Source: Massospora cicadina
Taxonomy: Eukaryota > Entomophthoromycota > Entomophthoromycetes > Entomophthorales > Entomophthoraceae
Length of the DNA: 64,000 bases
Assembly: GCA_022478985.1 (NCBI GenBank)
Contig: JAKSZP010009272.1
Location: 162,272 to 226,271 of the forward strand
Direction: 5' to 3'
Position 1 is the first letter of the stretch, and each line of letters starts with the position of its first letter. Under the pieces are notes generated by a model. It was given only the letters and a program-made list of their open reading frames with translations. It did not search any database and had not been told where the DNA came from. Below are positions 23,690-34,365 of the stretch, piece by piece. A program made the translations under genes and the position numbers.

Positions 23690-24430
23690 TGCTTAGCTAA
23701 AACTATTGAATATTAAATCAACCAATAACCAACTGCTTGTTAGAACCAAACCAAACTTATTGAAACAACCAAAATTACCATTAGCTAATTAATTTTCAAT
23801 AAAATTATCAAATCAACTAATCACTAACTACTTAATAAAATCATCAAGCTTATAATTATCCTAAATTTGCCAAACGCTTGGCAAATCTATTGAAAATAAT
23901 GAATCAACTAAATATAAAAAGCTCATCTGTAACATAAAAATAAACATAAAAAACATATAAAGTTTTCAATTCTTAAACATTATTTTATTATTATTACAAA
24001 ATGATATTACTATTTCTGTGATCTTCATGGGTGTGCGCATAACATAAAACTTTCATCATAGATTGGATAAATGTTATAGGAACACATAATGGACAAAAAA
24101 AAAAACATTAATTATTTTAATTTTCTTTACCTCACAATCTTGATTGTCCAGGAATCTTGCATTTTTCATTTAGCACATTTCCTGATATATGATATTGATG
24201 TATTTTTGCACAGTTACTAAGGACAGATGATGATACAATATCTAACCATTTTTTATAGTTTAGTAACTAAATTTATATACAGAAGATGAGAAATTTTATA
24301 TGTTTAAATGGTGATTGGTATATTGTTACAGCTAGGTAGTTCAATATATGGTTGATTTGATAGTTTAAATGGTTTTTCAAGTGGTTGGTGATCACTTGGC
24401 TAATTATTAAGCTAGTTGTTATATCCTTCC
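23690..24430. repeat. Dispersed repeat block X, copy 2, with an inverted partial copy
   Basis: 23,690-24,115 repeats the block at 22,090-22,545 (AACTGCTT...AAACTATTGAA units, then GTGTGCGCATAAC, then TTGGATAAATGTTATAGGAA). At about 24,330-24,410 the same unit appears reversed (TTGATAGTTTAAATGG, GTGGTTGGTGATC). Copy 2 and this inverted stretch could fold into an imperfect hairpin of several hundred bases. No coding capacity. Confidence 0.45.
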
Positions 24431-24618
24431 TAAATACATCTTAACTTAAAGTATAAAACTTCTTAAGGTATGTCAACTTTTAGAAACAACACATTAGTTA
24501 AAAGTATAAGCTGGCAAAATTTTAGAAAAGCAAAGCTAAAAGGCCCATAATAGCCTTTTGTTCTCTTAAATTATATACATAGATAAATTTTATATATTTA
24601 TTATATAATACTCTTTTT

Positions 24619-24635
24619 AACAAATGAACCAAAAA
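24619..24635. repeat. Target-site duplication of ORF1-only retroposon, left
   Basis: AACAAATGAACCAAAAA, identical 17/17 to 26,537-26,553. Confidence 0.9.
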
Positions 24636-26536
24636 TTATATTCTATCCACTCAACATCACTTTTGAGCATTTTAAAAACAGTCAATTTTCCAACGCCATC
24701 TAATTGCATCAATTCCCCAATTTATGTCGTCAGATTCACCACCTGCTGCACCACATTGGTGCAGCAGTGCTCCACCAGCTAGTGTTTACCACCCAGCAGG
24801 AAAAAGCGTGTGGACTGGCTCGTCCAGTCCACCAAATACATTTAGCCGCTATGTCCCTTCAAGGAACTTAGCACTCCACCTCTCATGAGTCCACCCAACC
24901 CACCTTCATCCCTTAGCCCTACCTTGATCCACTATCCAATTTGGCTTTAAAAGTAAGTATGGAAATCTCTTCCCATACGCCAACAAAGCAATAATTGAGC
25001 TGGCAACTGCCACCTTCGCACCAGCAGGATTTATAGACTTCTGCCCTTACAAGGGCTATTTTTATAGACTTTCCCACTGAAGAGGACGCAGCTGCAGCAG
25101 CATCTACGCCCTTGATATACAAAAACACCCCAATTACCACCACCCAAACACGTCTCCCAGATGATACCACATTTGTGGTGACCTTTGCAAACCTCCCCTC
25201 ACACCTTCCCCTAAACACTTTATGTGGAGTGGATGTCAGGGCTGTCCACTTATGGTAAAGACCCCATTCTTAAATTCATTGTCCCAAGTTGAGCTGAGCG
25301 CCTCACGACATCTCAGGGAATGGCTACCATTACCCCCATCAGCTGAACATGGTCCAGCACATCCCACCGCATGTCTATATCCCATCTGCACCTAACAACT
25401 TCTTCTGGGCTCGCATTGACAACGGTCACACAATTTGCCCCCTCTGCCATGAGTTGGACCATACAAAAGAACATGTCAATAAAACTAAACCCTAAAACTT
25501 AAGCCAACTTAACCCATGAGGCTACACCAACAGCGTTTAAGTGGAGATTTTGGCTGCCCCACCCTCCAGATTGTGCGCTCAATGAATCAGCAGCAAAATC
25601 TAGCAACCCAAATTCAAGCCAGCCAATTTAAATCCATGACAACCAATCAGAAGCAGGTTTGGACCCATATTCAATCCAAAAAATTTTTCACCTCAAAACT
25701 TACCCAATCACAGCCACTTATCGCCAGGTCAACCTGAGTCAACCAAAATCCCTGGAACTTATTGGATGAAGTGACTGAATCTGGTGAAATTGTCCCACTA
25801 TCAGGTTATCTAATTAATTTAGAACCTTATCTGAATTCAGACTTTGATGCCTCAGCCCCGCTCAACCAATATGACCCCAAACCCAATGCTACCCCTTTCC
25901 ATAATGACCACCAGCTTGCCAAGGCTGCAGTGGCCTCACCCAAAAATCGCCATCTTTGTGGAGTCATGGCAAAATCTGTCGCTGAATTTAAAAAAGGGCT
26001 GCACCCCCTTAGTTCCCCAATTTTCCTCCTGTTGCAAAAGAGGAAATTAAATGCCTCTATGAAACTGCCATCACCGCTGTCAAACATGTCACTAAACTGG
26101 CAGACTTCTCCCCATCCACACATGTCACCAGAGACAACATTGCAAAATTAGCTCAACTTCCCAATGCCTGCATCCAAGCTGAACACTATGTTGCTGAACT
26201 CATAGAGAATTTAATCCAGGTCCAAATTGTTGATCTCAACAACTATCTACTTATCTTCAACCCTCATCCTGCAGATGCCCCAATCTCATTGCTATCACCA
26301 TTGATCCGCTTTTTTAATACTGAACCTGATGACAATCCACCTGATCCCCCTCCCCTCTGCCATGGTGGGATAAGCGTCTCGCTGCTGTGCCACCTGGTAG
26401 GTTGTTTTCTCATTTCTTTTGTGTTTCCCACTGCTTGTTAAGGCGGTCAGTTCATATTTTTGGTTGGTTTAGTTTTTGAGTTTCTGTTTCAGTATTGTCC
26501 ATCCTTATTCAGCTTGCCTCAGTTAAATAAAATAAA
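24636..26536 (+). mobile_element. ORF1-only LINE-derived retroposon, 1.9 kb
   Basis: The element lies between exact 17-bp direct repeats and ends in an A-rich tail (TTAAATAAAATAAAA), the signature of target-primed retroposition. Inside there is one coding region similar to LINE ORF1 (N-terminal Ser/Pro-rich part, RRM-like part, CCHC knuckle). There is no room for, and no trace of, endonuclease or RT. This resembles the mammalian 'half-LINE' (HAL1) situation, and it presumably relied on RT from a full LINE. Sequence composition is much richer in C than its surroundings. Confidence 0.78.
24724..26400 (+). pseudogene. ORF1 protein with RRM-like part and CCHC knuckle
   Basis: ATG at 24,724 opens MSSDSPPAAPHWCSSAPP, Ser/Pro/Ala-rich, to a stop at 24,889. 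After frameshifts, about 25,060-25,235 reads FIDFPTEEDAAAAASTPLIY and then TRLPDDTTFVVTFANLPSHL, which fits the RRM-like core of LINE ORF1 proteins. A knuckle follows at about 25,430-25,480, ICPLCHELDHTKEHV, a CCHC motif with its last Cys changed to Val. The C-terminal part (25,762-26,370) is Pro/Ser-rich with helices. At least four stops or shifts. The homologue in the window is the LINE ORF1 at 15,430-16,699. A reverse-strand open run at 24,919-25,218 is a shadow. Confidence 0.68.
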
Positions 26537-26553
26537 AACAAATGAACCAAAAA
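26537..26553. repeat. Target-site duplication of ORF1-only retroposon, right
   Basis: Identical 17 bp to 24,619-24,635, directly after the A-rich tail. Confidence 0.9.
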
Positions 26554-26779
26554 CTTGTTATAAATATTATATGAGTCATGATAACCAAAATAGCCTTGTT
26601 TTTATTTTTTGATCATTGTAAGTTATATAAAATATATTTAAGACATAAAATTGGTATATAGCACTTTGATTTAAAATGGTATATCAATTTGAATGAGCAT
26701 TTTGGTATTATTTGGTGAATTAATAAGCTCAATGATTTTAGGTATGAAGTTGTAGGGTTTATAGTTGACTTCATTGGCC

Positions 26780-27110
26780 TAATTTATACTAAACTTACCA
26801 ATGGCCATCTACAATACTTAATTTAATTTGTTCATTTGGTTGATTTAATTTAGTAAAAATTTATATTAAAATTAATGATGGGCATCTACAATACTTAATA
26901 AAAAATTATTCACAAAGTTGATTTGATTAATATACTTAAGAACTAGATTTTACAATGGCCATCTACATTACTTAATCTGCTTAGTTCATTTAGTTGTTTT
27001 AATTGGTTAAATATCTACTAAATTTATCAATTGTTATCTACAATATTAGAAGCTTATCACACTATGACATTATTTCATTACTCAGATTTTGAACTTATCC
27101 CCAGCCATAA
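26780..27110. repeat. Diverged minisatellite, locus 2
   Basis: Four to five imperfect copies of the same unit as at 21,163-21,400 (AATGGCCATCTACAATACTT with AATTTRTTCATTTGGTTGAT). It ends in the same CACACTATGACATTATTTCA flank. Same orientation, 5.6 kb away. Confidence 0.6.
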
Positions 27111-27707
27111 GACATATTCATGTCAAAGCTAGACAAAATGCCATATAGTAAAGCAAGATAAGCTTGCAGTTACTAAATATAAACCAAATGATACTGATAT
27201 TAGAATTTAGTACTTTCTTGTAAGATGATGGTATATTAGGCTTTGGGATTATGATCTAAATTTGATCTCTTAAGTCATGAATTAATAAATAGGATAAACT
27301 ATTAAATGTGAGAACAATCTTTTTAACTGACTCTGAAAAAGGAGGAGGTTCTCAATTTGACTTGTATACTTTTTTATGTTTGTTCATGCATTACCCTGAA
27401 ACTACTTGACCAATTTAAATGAATTTTTAACAAAAAAGGATGATCCTATGGTAGTCCCTTTCAAATTATATAAGGATTGGTCAAGTATCTGACCAGTAAT
27501 ATAATTTTTTCTAGGTATTTTCCTTTTGTTAACTTTAAAAATACTCGTAGAAATCAGTGATTAAAGAAGTGGCTTGTTATTGGTGATGCAGATTTGACAA
27601 TCATATTTTAGTCAATCAATTTATTAATGTTTAGTTAATTAGGCCATCCAATAAGCCCACAGCTAACAAACCAAGCCTAAATTACAGTTTAACGCACAAC
27701 TGAAATA
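27111..27707. other. AT-rich DNA, no gene seen
   Basis: No ORF with recognisable motifs, no clear repeat. GAAATA at 27,702-27,707 directly precedes the E6 LTR and recurs at 50,252-50,257, so it is likely the E6 target site. Confidence 0.5.
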
Positions 27708-28378
27708 TGTCACGGTTAAATGAGATGAATGTAAAAAATGAACTGCAAGGATAAGGAGGAGATAGTCCAAATCCAGAGGAGTCAGGTTGGTTACCCTTCC
27801 TGGCTTATATTCACTGTAGATAAACGTTAAGTTAGGGAAAAACAGGCCCAAGTTCATCCACAGGAATTGCATGATGAAACCCAGGCGATACATCAATTGG
27901 GGTTAAAATTTACCTGATACAGTTTAAACAGTGATAGTATGTTTCATTTGATTTTTAAATACGGATTTAATTTGTCTTTAATATTTTATAATACAAGTAG
28001 GGGGTGTTCCAGCTAATATCAAGGTCTCAAGTTTATGTGCTTATTTGATATACAAACTAATTTTTTTTATAGGGCACATTCTATTGACTAGAGACATTTA
28101 AAAGCCCAACAATTTGATTAAGGCAAATTTTACAATTTGCCCTTAAATCAGTGTTATTTGTCCAATCTCTCTGATGATCATCTTCCTCAATAAATAGATT
28201 TTATCTATATGTAATCATTATTTCTTATATAACATGTTGTTGACCTCAAGGTATACCTCCTTATGGATATATCATAATTTAATTTATAAGGACTAAAAAT
28301 ATAAGTGTTATAGTGGGTGCATGCAGACTAATTTTATGGATAGTTTTCCTTTCAAGAATTAGAGACACTCTCCTCACA
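27708..28378 (+). repeat. E6 5' LTR, 671 bp
   Basis: Starts TGTCACGGTTAAATGAGATG and ends ACACTCTCCTCACA. It aligns along its whole length with 43,621-43,802 plus 49,770-50,252. On its own it would look like a solo LTR, but a gag-sized interior and a matching primer site follow. TGATCATCT at 28,175-28,183 is the proposed RNA 5' end. Confidence 0.82.
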
Positions 28379-28379
28379 T

Positions 28380-28388
28380 AGATGACCA
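28380..28388 (+). promoter_or_regulatory. E6 primer-binding site, self-priming type
   Basis: AGATGACCA directly after the LTR is complementary (8 of 9) to TGATCATCT in its own LTR (28,175-28,183) and to TGTTCATCT in the 3' LTR (50,055-50,063). There is no TGG-type tRNA site. In Tf1-type elements the RNA 5' end folds back and primes at this position. Confidence 0.6.
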
Positions 28389-28438
28389 GCCTTTCTATTT
28401 GGCTCATTGGAATTTAATTCATTTGGGTTTTTCTCTTA

Positions 28439-29644
28439 GTGGTGATGTGTGCGTTAGCTGTGCACTGTGTTTCTGACGCTTTTGGCCATGGCGTTATCAA
28501 TCATTTTTGTGGTGAGCCATCCCAGCATTTCTTTTTTTACTGCGTATGGTGTGACTCCCACCCTTTCTGTGAGTGCTTAATGTTTTTGTACCGTTTAAGC
28601 GCTGTTGCTTGGGCTTCATTCTTAGCAAACTCCTTACTTATTATAAACATCCCTTGCTCGCCTTCTCCTAGTGTTGAGTGGCTGCATCAGCCTTTTTCTC
28701 AGACTCCTGCCTGGTATTTCAAGTTTAGTAAATTTTGTCAAGGGTGGTGGAGGCAATAGACGGGTTGGAGCGCCTCCTGGATGTGGAGTGACCTGCGTTC
28801 TCTGCCTTCCAAACCTTCCATGGGTCATTTTCACCCAAAAGATTTGGGCGTTTTTGGGGTCCCTGTTTATATAAAATCTGCTGGGTCCCACGCTTACTTT
28901 GTCTTGATGTCTCTAAAATGTCATTATTCATGGAAACTTAATCATCTGGTCAGTGAACACCTAAGGGTGGTGGGTTCCACTTGCCTCCTCCCATCTTGTA
29001 ACTGTTTCCTTTGTTTGTGATTCCATGCCCCAAAAAGAGGGGTCCGTTGATTTTCCCGTGGGTGTTTCACCAACAATGACCTCTATAGATAAAGATCTTA
29101 GACACCAATTTTATTTTGCAACTGGCGGCGTCCATTGCTTTTTACTTTTTGTGAGAGCGTGAGGATTGGCAGGGACTTGGGTCAGATAAATTAATTAGAT
29201 ATTTCAGATAGTTGGTCGTGGAGGTTTAACTGGTGGCCACATTTATGAATTCTGCATCCCAAAAGTCTGGTTCCTTTTACAATTAATAACTTTTGTTGCT
29301 CTCATACCTTCCTTTTGAAAGAACGTGAGGGTCAGTGGTTCTCAAAGCTGATATATTAACTAAAACATTTCAGATATCTTCTGCAAAGATTTAACCATTG
29401 GCCCTCTTATATAAACTGCTCTCATATGGCTTAAGATTTTATTAAAAATGGTGGCACATTCTGGTGCCACGCTTTCAATCTTGGGGAATGGAGTGTCAGC
29501 AGGGGGTCGATTTCCATTAGTTTCCAAAATTTACTATGATTAAATGTGTTATTCCAGAACTTCATTCCTCAGAACAATGTGAACCCTCTGTAAAAGGGAG
29601 TATCACCATCTTGGTGATGATTAATAGGCTACAAACAGATTTTG
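28439..29644 (+). pseudogene. E6 gag region (unrecognised, decayed)
   Basis: Lies between LTR/primer site and the inserted LTR cluster, where Gag should be. Open plus-strand runs at 28,439-28,759, 28,671-28,874, 28,781-29,020 and 29,536-29,724 contain no motif I recognise. HPKDLGVFGVPVYIKSAGSH and neighbours look like real protein, not chance. Composition is richer in GC than the AT-rich region to the left. E7 lacks a counterpart of this part. Confidence 0.45.
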
Positions 29645-30380
29645 TGTCAGGTATGGTGTGTCAAGAAGGCAGCAAGTTAATTTTAGACCAACCTGGCAAT
29701 TTATGTGCAGAAGCACCCAAATGACAAGCCTGAATGCTAGTGCCACTGTTAATTGAGAGACTGTTATGAGAATGGGAATGAATTTCGCCCCTGAGCGCCC
29801 ATGATCCATAGTTGTGTATAAGAATCTAGCGACAACCAGGCAAACACAACACCAGGGCCCATGGGTTTTTAAAATAGGTGGGTCAGAATGGTATTTTTAA
29901 ATTTCATCATAAATTTGGGTTCAGAAAATGGGATTTATTGGAAGTGTAAAATAGGGAATCAACCGTCAACTTTCCTCAGTGTGCTACAGCTGATTAAATA
30001 TATTATTGAATTTAGGGAATAGCTTAAAGAAAGCTTGGGATTGGGGCCCTCAAAATTCAACCTAAACTGGCAAACTTTGAGTGATGGGGGAATGAGAATG
30101 AACATAATTGAAATTGACATCAAATGAAATTAAGGTGGGCCGAGTCACTGCTGATTCAGCCTCAGATGCCTATATTGCAGTTTTTACCATTTTTTTGATG
30201 GTTAGCATGATGGCGTCTCACCCAACAGCCAACGGGAACCACCCAGGGCCACCCCACATAGGGGTGGTCCCAAGGTCAGAAACAGGTTTGGGATACCCAA
30301 TCTGCCTGCACCTGGTCGCTTTGGCGTCTGTTCAGCCAAGCACGATCCTTCAAGCAATGATCCTAATATGAGAGGGGAGG
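29645..30380 (-). repeat. E1-type LTR, copy B (5'-truncated)
   Basis: Minus-oriented, ends (plus strand) TGTCAGG at 29,645. It aligns with the U5-side two thirds of copy A (30,381-31,540): GCACCCAAAYGRCAAGCC, GGGCCRAGTC and GGCCACCCCACATAGG occur in the same order in both. It is joined head to tail to copy A, so it is probably the product of unequal recombination. Confidence 0.65.
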
Positions 30381-31540
30381 TGTCAGGCGAACATCAAGTA
30401 AGGATTTGACTGGCCTGCCACATGAGGTGCCAGAGCACCCAAACGGCAAGCCAGAATGCCCAAGGCACTGCTGCTGATATGAAAAATATGGAACCAGAAA
30501 GGAGTTCCACCAATATCTGCTGATGAGCCAGAATTTCATACAGGCACAAAATAAAGTACCAGACAAACACGGCTGTTAACCCTGAGGGGTATGAGAGCAT
30601 CAATGGAAAAGGCGGCTTAATTCTCAACATATAAAAACTAAATTTTGGGGAAGGTTTTATGGAAAATTTAAGGAAAAAAAAATCGACCAACAATTTTCTC
30701 AGTGCGATGTGACTGATCAAATAGTAGTCAATTTGAAGGGAAACAAGCCAGGATCAGGTCCCACAAGTTTTACCTAACCGGCAAATTATTTGGGAATGGG
30801 TGGGTTAGTTCCCTGGGAACTAACATCCAAAAAATTTGGTGGCGGGCTGAGTCGCTGTCAGTATAACCTCAAACGTCTGAACTGAGGCTTGGCTACATTT
30901 CTGACAGTTGGTGAAATGGCGTTTGGCCAAACAAGTGGTGGGAATTCCCCAAGGCCACCCCACATAGGAGTGGGGCCATTTGGTTGGGAACGGGTTCAGG
31001 AAGCCCAACCCACCTATGCTCAGCCGCTGGGCCATTTGTTCAGTCAGTGGCGTTGCATCAGGCGCAATGCCCAATATACCATCAGGAAGCTTAAAAACCT
31101 CATTGCTGGTGTCCGATGCTGTTACCTGCCCATTGGGGGTGATCCCTAACAAATTTGTGAGGGGGAAGGTTTTTCCAATCGTCATGTTAACTGAATCACA
31201 ACTGTCAGGCATTCCAGCCAATAGATCGGTCTTCATACCTTTTTGAACATTTTGAAATCTGAGCATCAGGCTGATTGCCGCTTGAATTAGTTATGATTGA
31301 TTTCATTTTGACGATCTCAGCGCAGATTTCACTGATTCCTCATAGCAGTTCTGCTGAGGAGAGTGTGGGTACTGGAAGTGGGATTTGAAGCGGGAGGACT
31401 GTTACCCAGCACTCGTCTACCATGTGAACGAGATCGCCCTGAGTAACAAGGGGTATGACCATCCTCTTTGGTGCCTTCTTACTCGGAAACAGGAAAATGG
31501 CCCAATTGGCACCCAGAGGACATTCCCCGGGACTTATAGG
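30381..31540 (-). repeat. E1-type LTR, copy A
   Basis: Minus-oriented. On its sense strand it starts TATAAGTCCCGGGGAATGTC and ends GCCTGACA, matching the solo LTR at 39,257-40,269 (starts TGTAAGTCCTGAGGAATATC, ends GCCTGACA) along its length. Exact right border uncertain by about 20 bp. Open runs on both strands inside it (for example 30,820-31,266) are LTR, not genes. Confidence 0.68.
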
Positions 31541-31920
31541 AGGGTTCCAAGTTGGCAACAACTTTCAATGATGAGCTGACGCTATCAGTAAATTTTGCTG
31601 CAGATATGACATCAAGGATTCTTGTCTTAGTAGGTACAAGCCTGTCAGGCGTTAATTCCAAAGTTTTAAAGGCAGATTTCGAATTGAAAACAACAGTTTT
31701 CAATGCCCTGATGGCTATAGTGAGTTTTTCTGGAGATTTGATCCCAAGCACTTTTTTTGCCAGGTACACGCCTATCATGCTCTGTTTCTGAAGGTTTCGT
31801 AAATGATTTTACTAACAATATTATTTCTCAGTGACTAAATGCCAGTGGTGATTGTGACTGAGGATTTGACCCCTGATGCTCCATTACCTGAATGTATGTG
31901 CCCGTTGGGCCTTATTGTCA
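31541..31920. other. Short interval between LTR copies A and C, possible mini-element interior
   Basis: About 380 bp that is open on both strands (minus 31,479-31,778, AKKVLGIKSPEKLTIAIRAL; plus 31,552-31,791). I cannot identify either. If copies A and C are the two LTRs of one minus-strand element, this would be its greatly reduced interior. Confidence 0.3.
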
Positions 31921-32170
31921 TGGGTGTAAGGTTTCCAGATATAATAGCGCAAATTATTTAATTTGCCATACTAATTTAGCGGAAGAAATTGTGGTGACAG
32001 GAGGGGGAATCTTCAAAGGGATGGATGTTACCCCAACGCTCGTCTATCACATGGGAGAGATCACCCTATGTGATGAGAGAGAAAGCTGCCCTCTTAGGAC
32101 CCTTATTAGTGAAAAATGGGAATACTGCCAATCTAGGCAGAGGGTCGTTCCCCTGGACTTATATGGTGGC
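31920..32170 (-). repeat. E1-type LTR, copy C (fragment)
   Basis: Sense strand starts TATAAGTCCAGGGGAACGAC and keeps the conserved block AGGGTGATCTCTCCCATGTG, ATAGACGAGCGTTGGG seen in copy A, E1 and the 39.3-kb solo LTR. It fades after about 250 bp. Confidence 0.55.
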
Positions 32171-32289
32171 TCTGTAACCTGAAACATTGTTTTGATGGAA
32201 TTTACACTATACAAATGAGCCATATTTAATTTCTTATGGAAGATGTTCTGAGGCAATATCTATATATCATATTTCACCTGAAAATCCTA

Positions 32290-32888
32290 GGTTGTCTCCC
32301 ACCATGTTTTGCCGCACTCAGGAGGGGGAAAATTTTTATTAAAAATTATGGCAACAGGTGTACGTTTGCATATAATGATGCTGGTCATGTCCCTTCAGTT
32401 ATCAGGGTGAATAAATATCCCACCCCTTTCTTTGATAGGAACACATATTCTGGGGACATTATTATGCCTGAAGATGATTCCACCTTGGGTTTTACAGCAG
32501 ATTAACTGCGTAAATAATGAATGTTCTGGATATTTTGCTTTCGGATACTTTTTCTTCCCCTTCAGGGAAGTTTATAAAAACAATTTTGTGGATACTGGGG
32601 CCTCAAAGATTATTAATCTGGAACTAACTGACTACAATAGTTTTCACTATCTACCTGGTGGTATGGTTAGGGCAGGGGCCTCCCAGGGTATTCCCGCCTT
32701 GAAGGTTAAGGTCTGGTTGATTATTAAGTTGGTATATTCCACTTGGCTGACCATTTCATGGCAAAAAACATCTGTACTTAATTAACTTAGGAGTGGGTTA
32801 AAGGCGAAAATTTGATGTCAAAATCAAAAATAAAGGCCAATAACGAAACTTCATCTGTGGAGAGTAACCATGTATTAATAAATCCCAT
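32290..32888 (+). pseudogene. E6 protease
   Basis: VNKYPTPFFDRNTYSGDIIM matches VANYTSPFYDAKTYPGGIFM of E2. The active site is NFVDTGASKIINLELTDY at about 32,580-32,635. A stretch LPGGMVRAGASQGIPALKVK follows, as in E2 and E7. The frame is broken at 32,505 and again at 32,785. It is cut off at 32,888 by E3, and its continuation is at 40,516. Confidence 0.77.
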
Positions 32889-33359
32889 TGTCAGGATTTG
32901 AGATGATGAGCCAGCTGAAATCCCTGCTCCTGAATCAATCATCAACCGATTGACTCTTGAACCAGCACTAATGGAACCCTATCCTGAAGGCACCAAGACC
33001 AGATTCAATCAGGAAGCATCAAGCATATGAAATCAATGAATCAGCTTCAGGAAATCCCATCTTCACTCCCCAAATCCTGAGAGGTGCTTTCCCCACTGCT
33101 GCGGTCATGAGGATGACAAAGTACAATGAGGTCACCATCTGGAAAGTTGGTCTAGAAGGGAATTAAAAATCCTGATCTTATGGGCCACAAAGGTCTCTAT
33201 GAAACCATGTCCCCGCACGCCCTATAATATTGAAGCTTTCTAACACAATAAAGCAGTCTATATTCCGTCCATCTTTTTGTTTTTACCTCTCCACTAATTT
33301 AAACTTTATGTTATTTTGGACTTTAGAAACAGTCAAGAGAACTGTTATCCTAAGTGAAG
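32889..33359 (+). repeat. E3 5' LTR (471 bp, without the solo-LTR insert)
   Basis: Aligns with 39,028-39,256 and 40,275-40,515. At the point where the 3' LTR carries an extra kilobase, this copy reads straight through (GGATGAC then AAAGTACAA). Confidence 0.82.
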
Positions 33360-33376
33360 TGGTGCTCACTACAGGG
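33360..33376 (+). promoter_or_regulatory. E3 tRNA primer-binding site
   Basis: TGGTGCTCACTACAGGG directly after the LTR. Identical to the sites of E5 (61,863-61,879) and E4 (minus strand, 59,021-59,037). TGG pairs with the CCA end of a tRNA. The complement CCCTGTAGTGAGCACCA also reads as a plausible acceptor strand plus T-arm 3' strand. Confidence 0.85.
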
Positions 33377-34365
33377 GACTCTGAGATGCCTAAGTGAAAA
33401 CAGCTATCACGAATGTAGGAGAATAATAACAGTCCTAAAGCTCAATCTGCTGATCAGTCAAGAAGTGTTGCCCGATGAAATAGTACCTTGCAGTAAGTTT
33501 TGCCACCAACTCATCTTGAGAATAGAGAATTATGGACCACATTCCAGTTTTCCCTGCCCTCTGTTGATGGAATTCATTATCAGCTTCTGTATGAGAACCT
33601 TAGAATTTTGTCCAACAATTAATAAATGGCATCTACTCCGTTGGTTCCCACTCCAGCCACTTTCATGCCACTTTCATGCCCTCTACTATGCGGTAACTCT
33701 GTACCTCAGCCCAGCAGACAGTAGGATAACTTGCCCTAGGACCCATACGCTACCTTCAAAACTTTGTTCACCCAGCTATTCATCTCCTTCTCCAGTTAGT
33801 TGAGTTGCACCATCATGAAGTCTCCCAAAAACTGGGATCACACAAGCCTTACAATCTCATGTCATTAAACTCTACAATGCGGCCTCCTCCTTTGCTCATG
33901 ACAACCGCAAGGCCATTCTTGATAACTAATGATAAAAAATGAATTCTGAGGCTAAATTGTGGTGTTGGATAGTAGGATCTTTAGCTATATTAAGGACCAG
34001 ATGCGTCATAATTTCCAACTCCTTGAGGCTACCTGAAATCAACGCCTCCTATAAGTTAAGGATCTGGTATAGACCCTGCAACAACACTATTGGGAGCTGG
34101 CCTCTCATGCCTAAACCTCCAGGAGTGAAGATCCTGAAGGGTCTAGGCGGCCTGAAGGCCCCAAAGGACGTGAGAGACCCAAAGGAATATAAGTTCTACG
34201 TGGACCCCAAGGCCCTCAGGTCCCGTAGCACCCTTTCCTGTAGGCCATGAAATCCCTGGTGAAAGAATGTGTTAATGGCCTTGGCTGCCTTATATGATTA
34301 AAATTGGAATGTAGCTCAGGGTTGAAAACTCTGAGTGGATGGGGTCCCCCTCGACCCTAGGATTT
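33377..34365 (+). other. E3 leader between primer site and capsid region
   Basis: About 1 kb. Open runs at 33,354-33,803 and 33,939-34,250 lack known motifs. The latter ends in KAPKDVRDPKEYKFYVDPKA and may be the N-terminal Gag part. E4 and E5 have no such long leader, so part of this may be inserted DNA. Confidence 0.35.

Noticed and set aside
24919..25218. 99-codon minus-strand ORF, Ala/Ser-rich with hydrophobic run
   Set aside because: Antisense shadow of the ORF1 RRM-like region in the 24.6-26.5 kb retroposon, whose coding motifs are on the plus strand.
21163..27110. CRISPR array
   Set aside because: Repeats are long, diverged and AT-rich, with no regular spacers. The genome is eukaryotic.
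30820..31266. 148-codon minus-strand ORF that also resembles 39,566-39,799
   Set aside because: The similarity is DNA-level homology between LTR copies, not a shared protein. The 39.3-kb copy is bounded by a target duplication and is a solo LTR.
33354..33803. 149-codon plus-strand ORF in the E3 leader
   Set aside because: Starts in the primer site itself and is Pro/Ser/Leu-rich without motif. Probably chance, mentioned only as leader.
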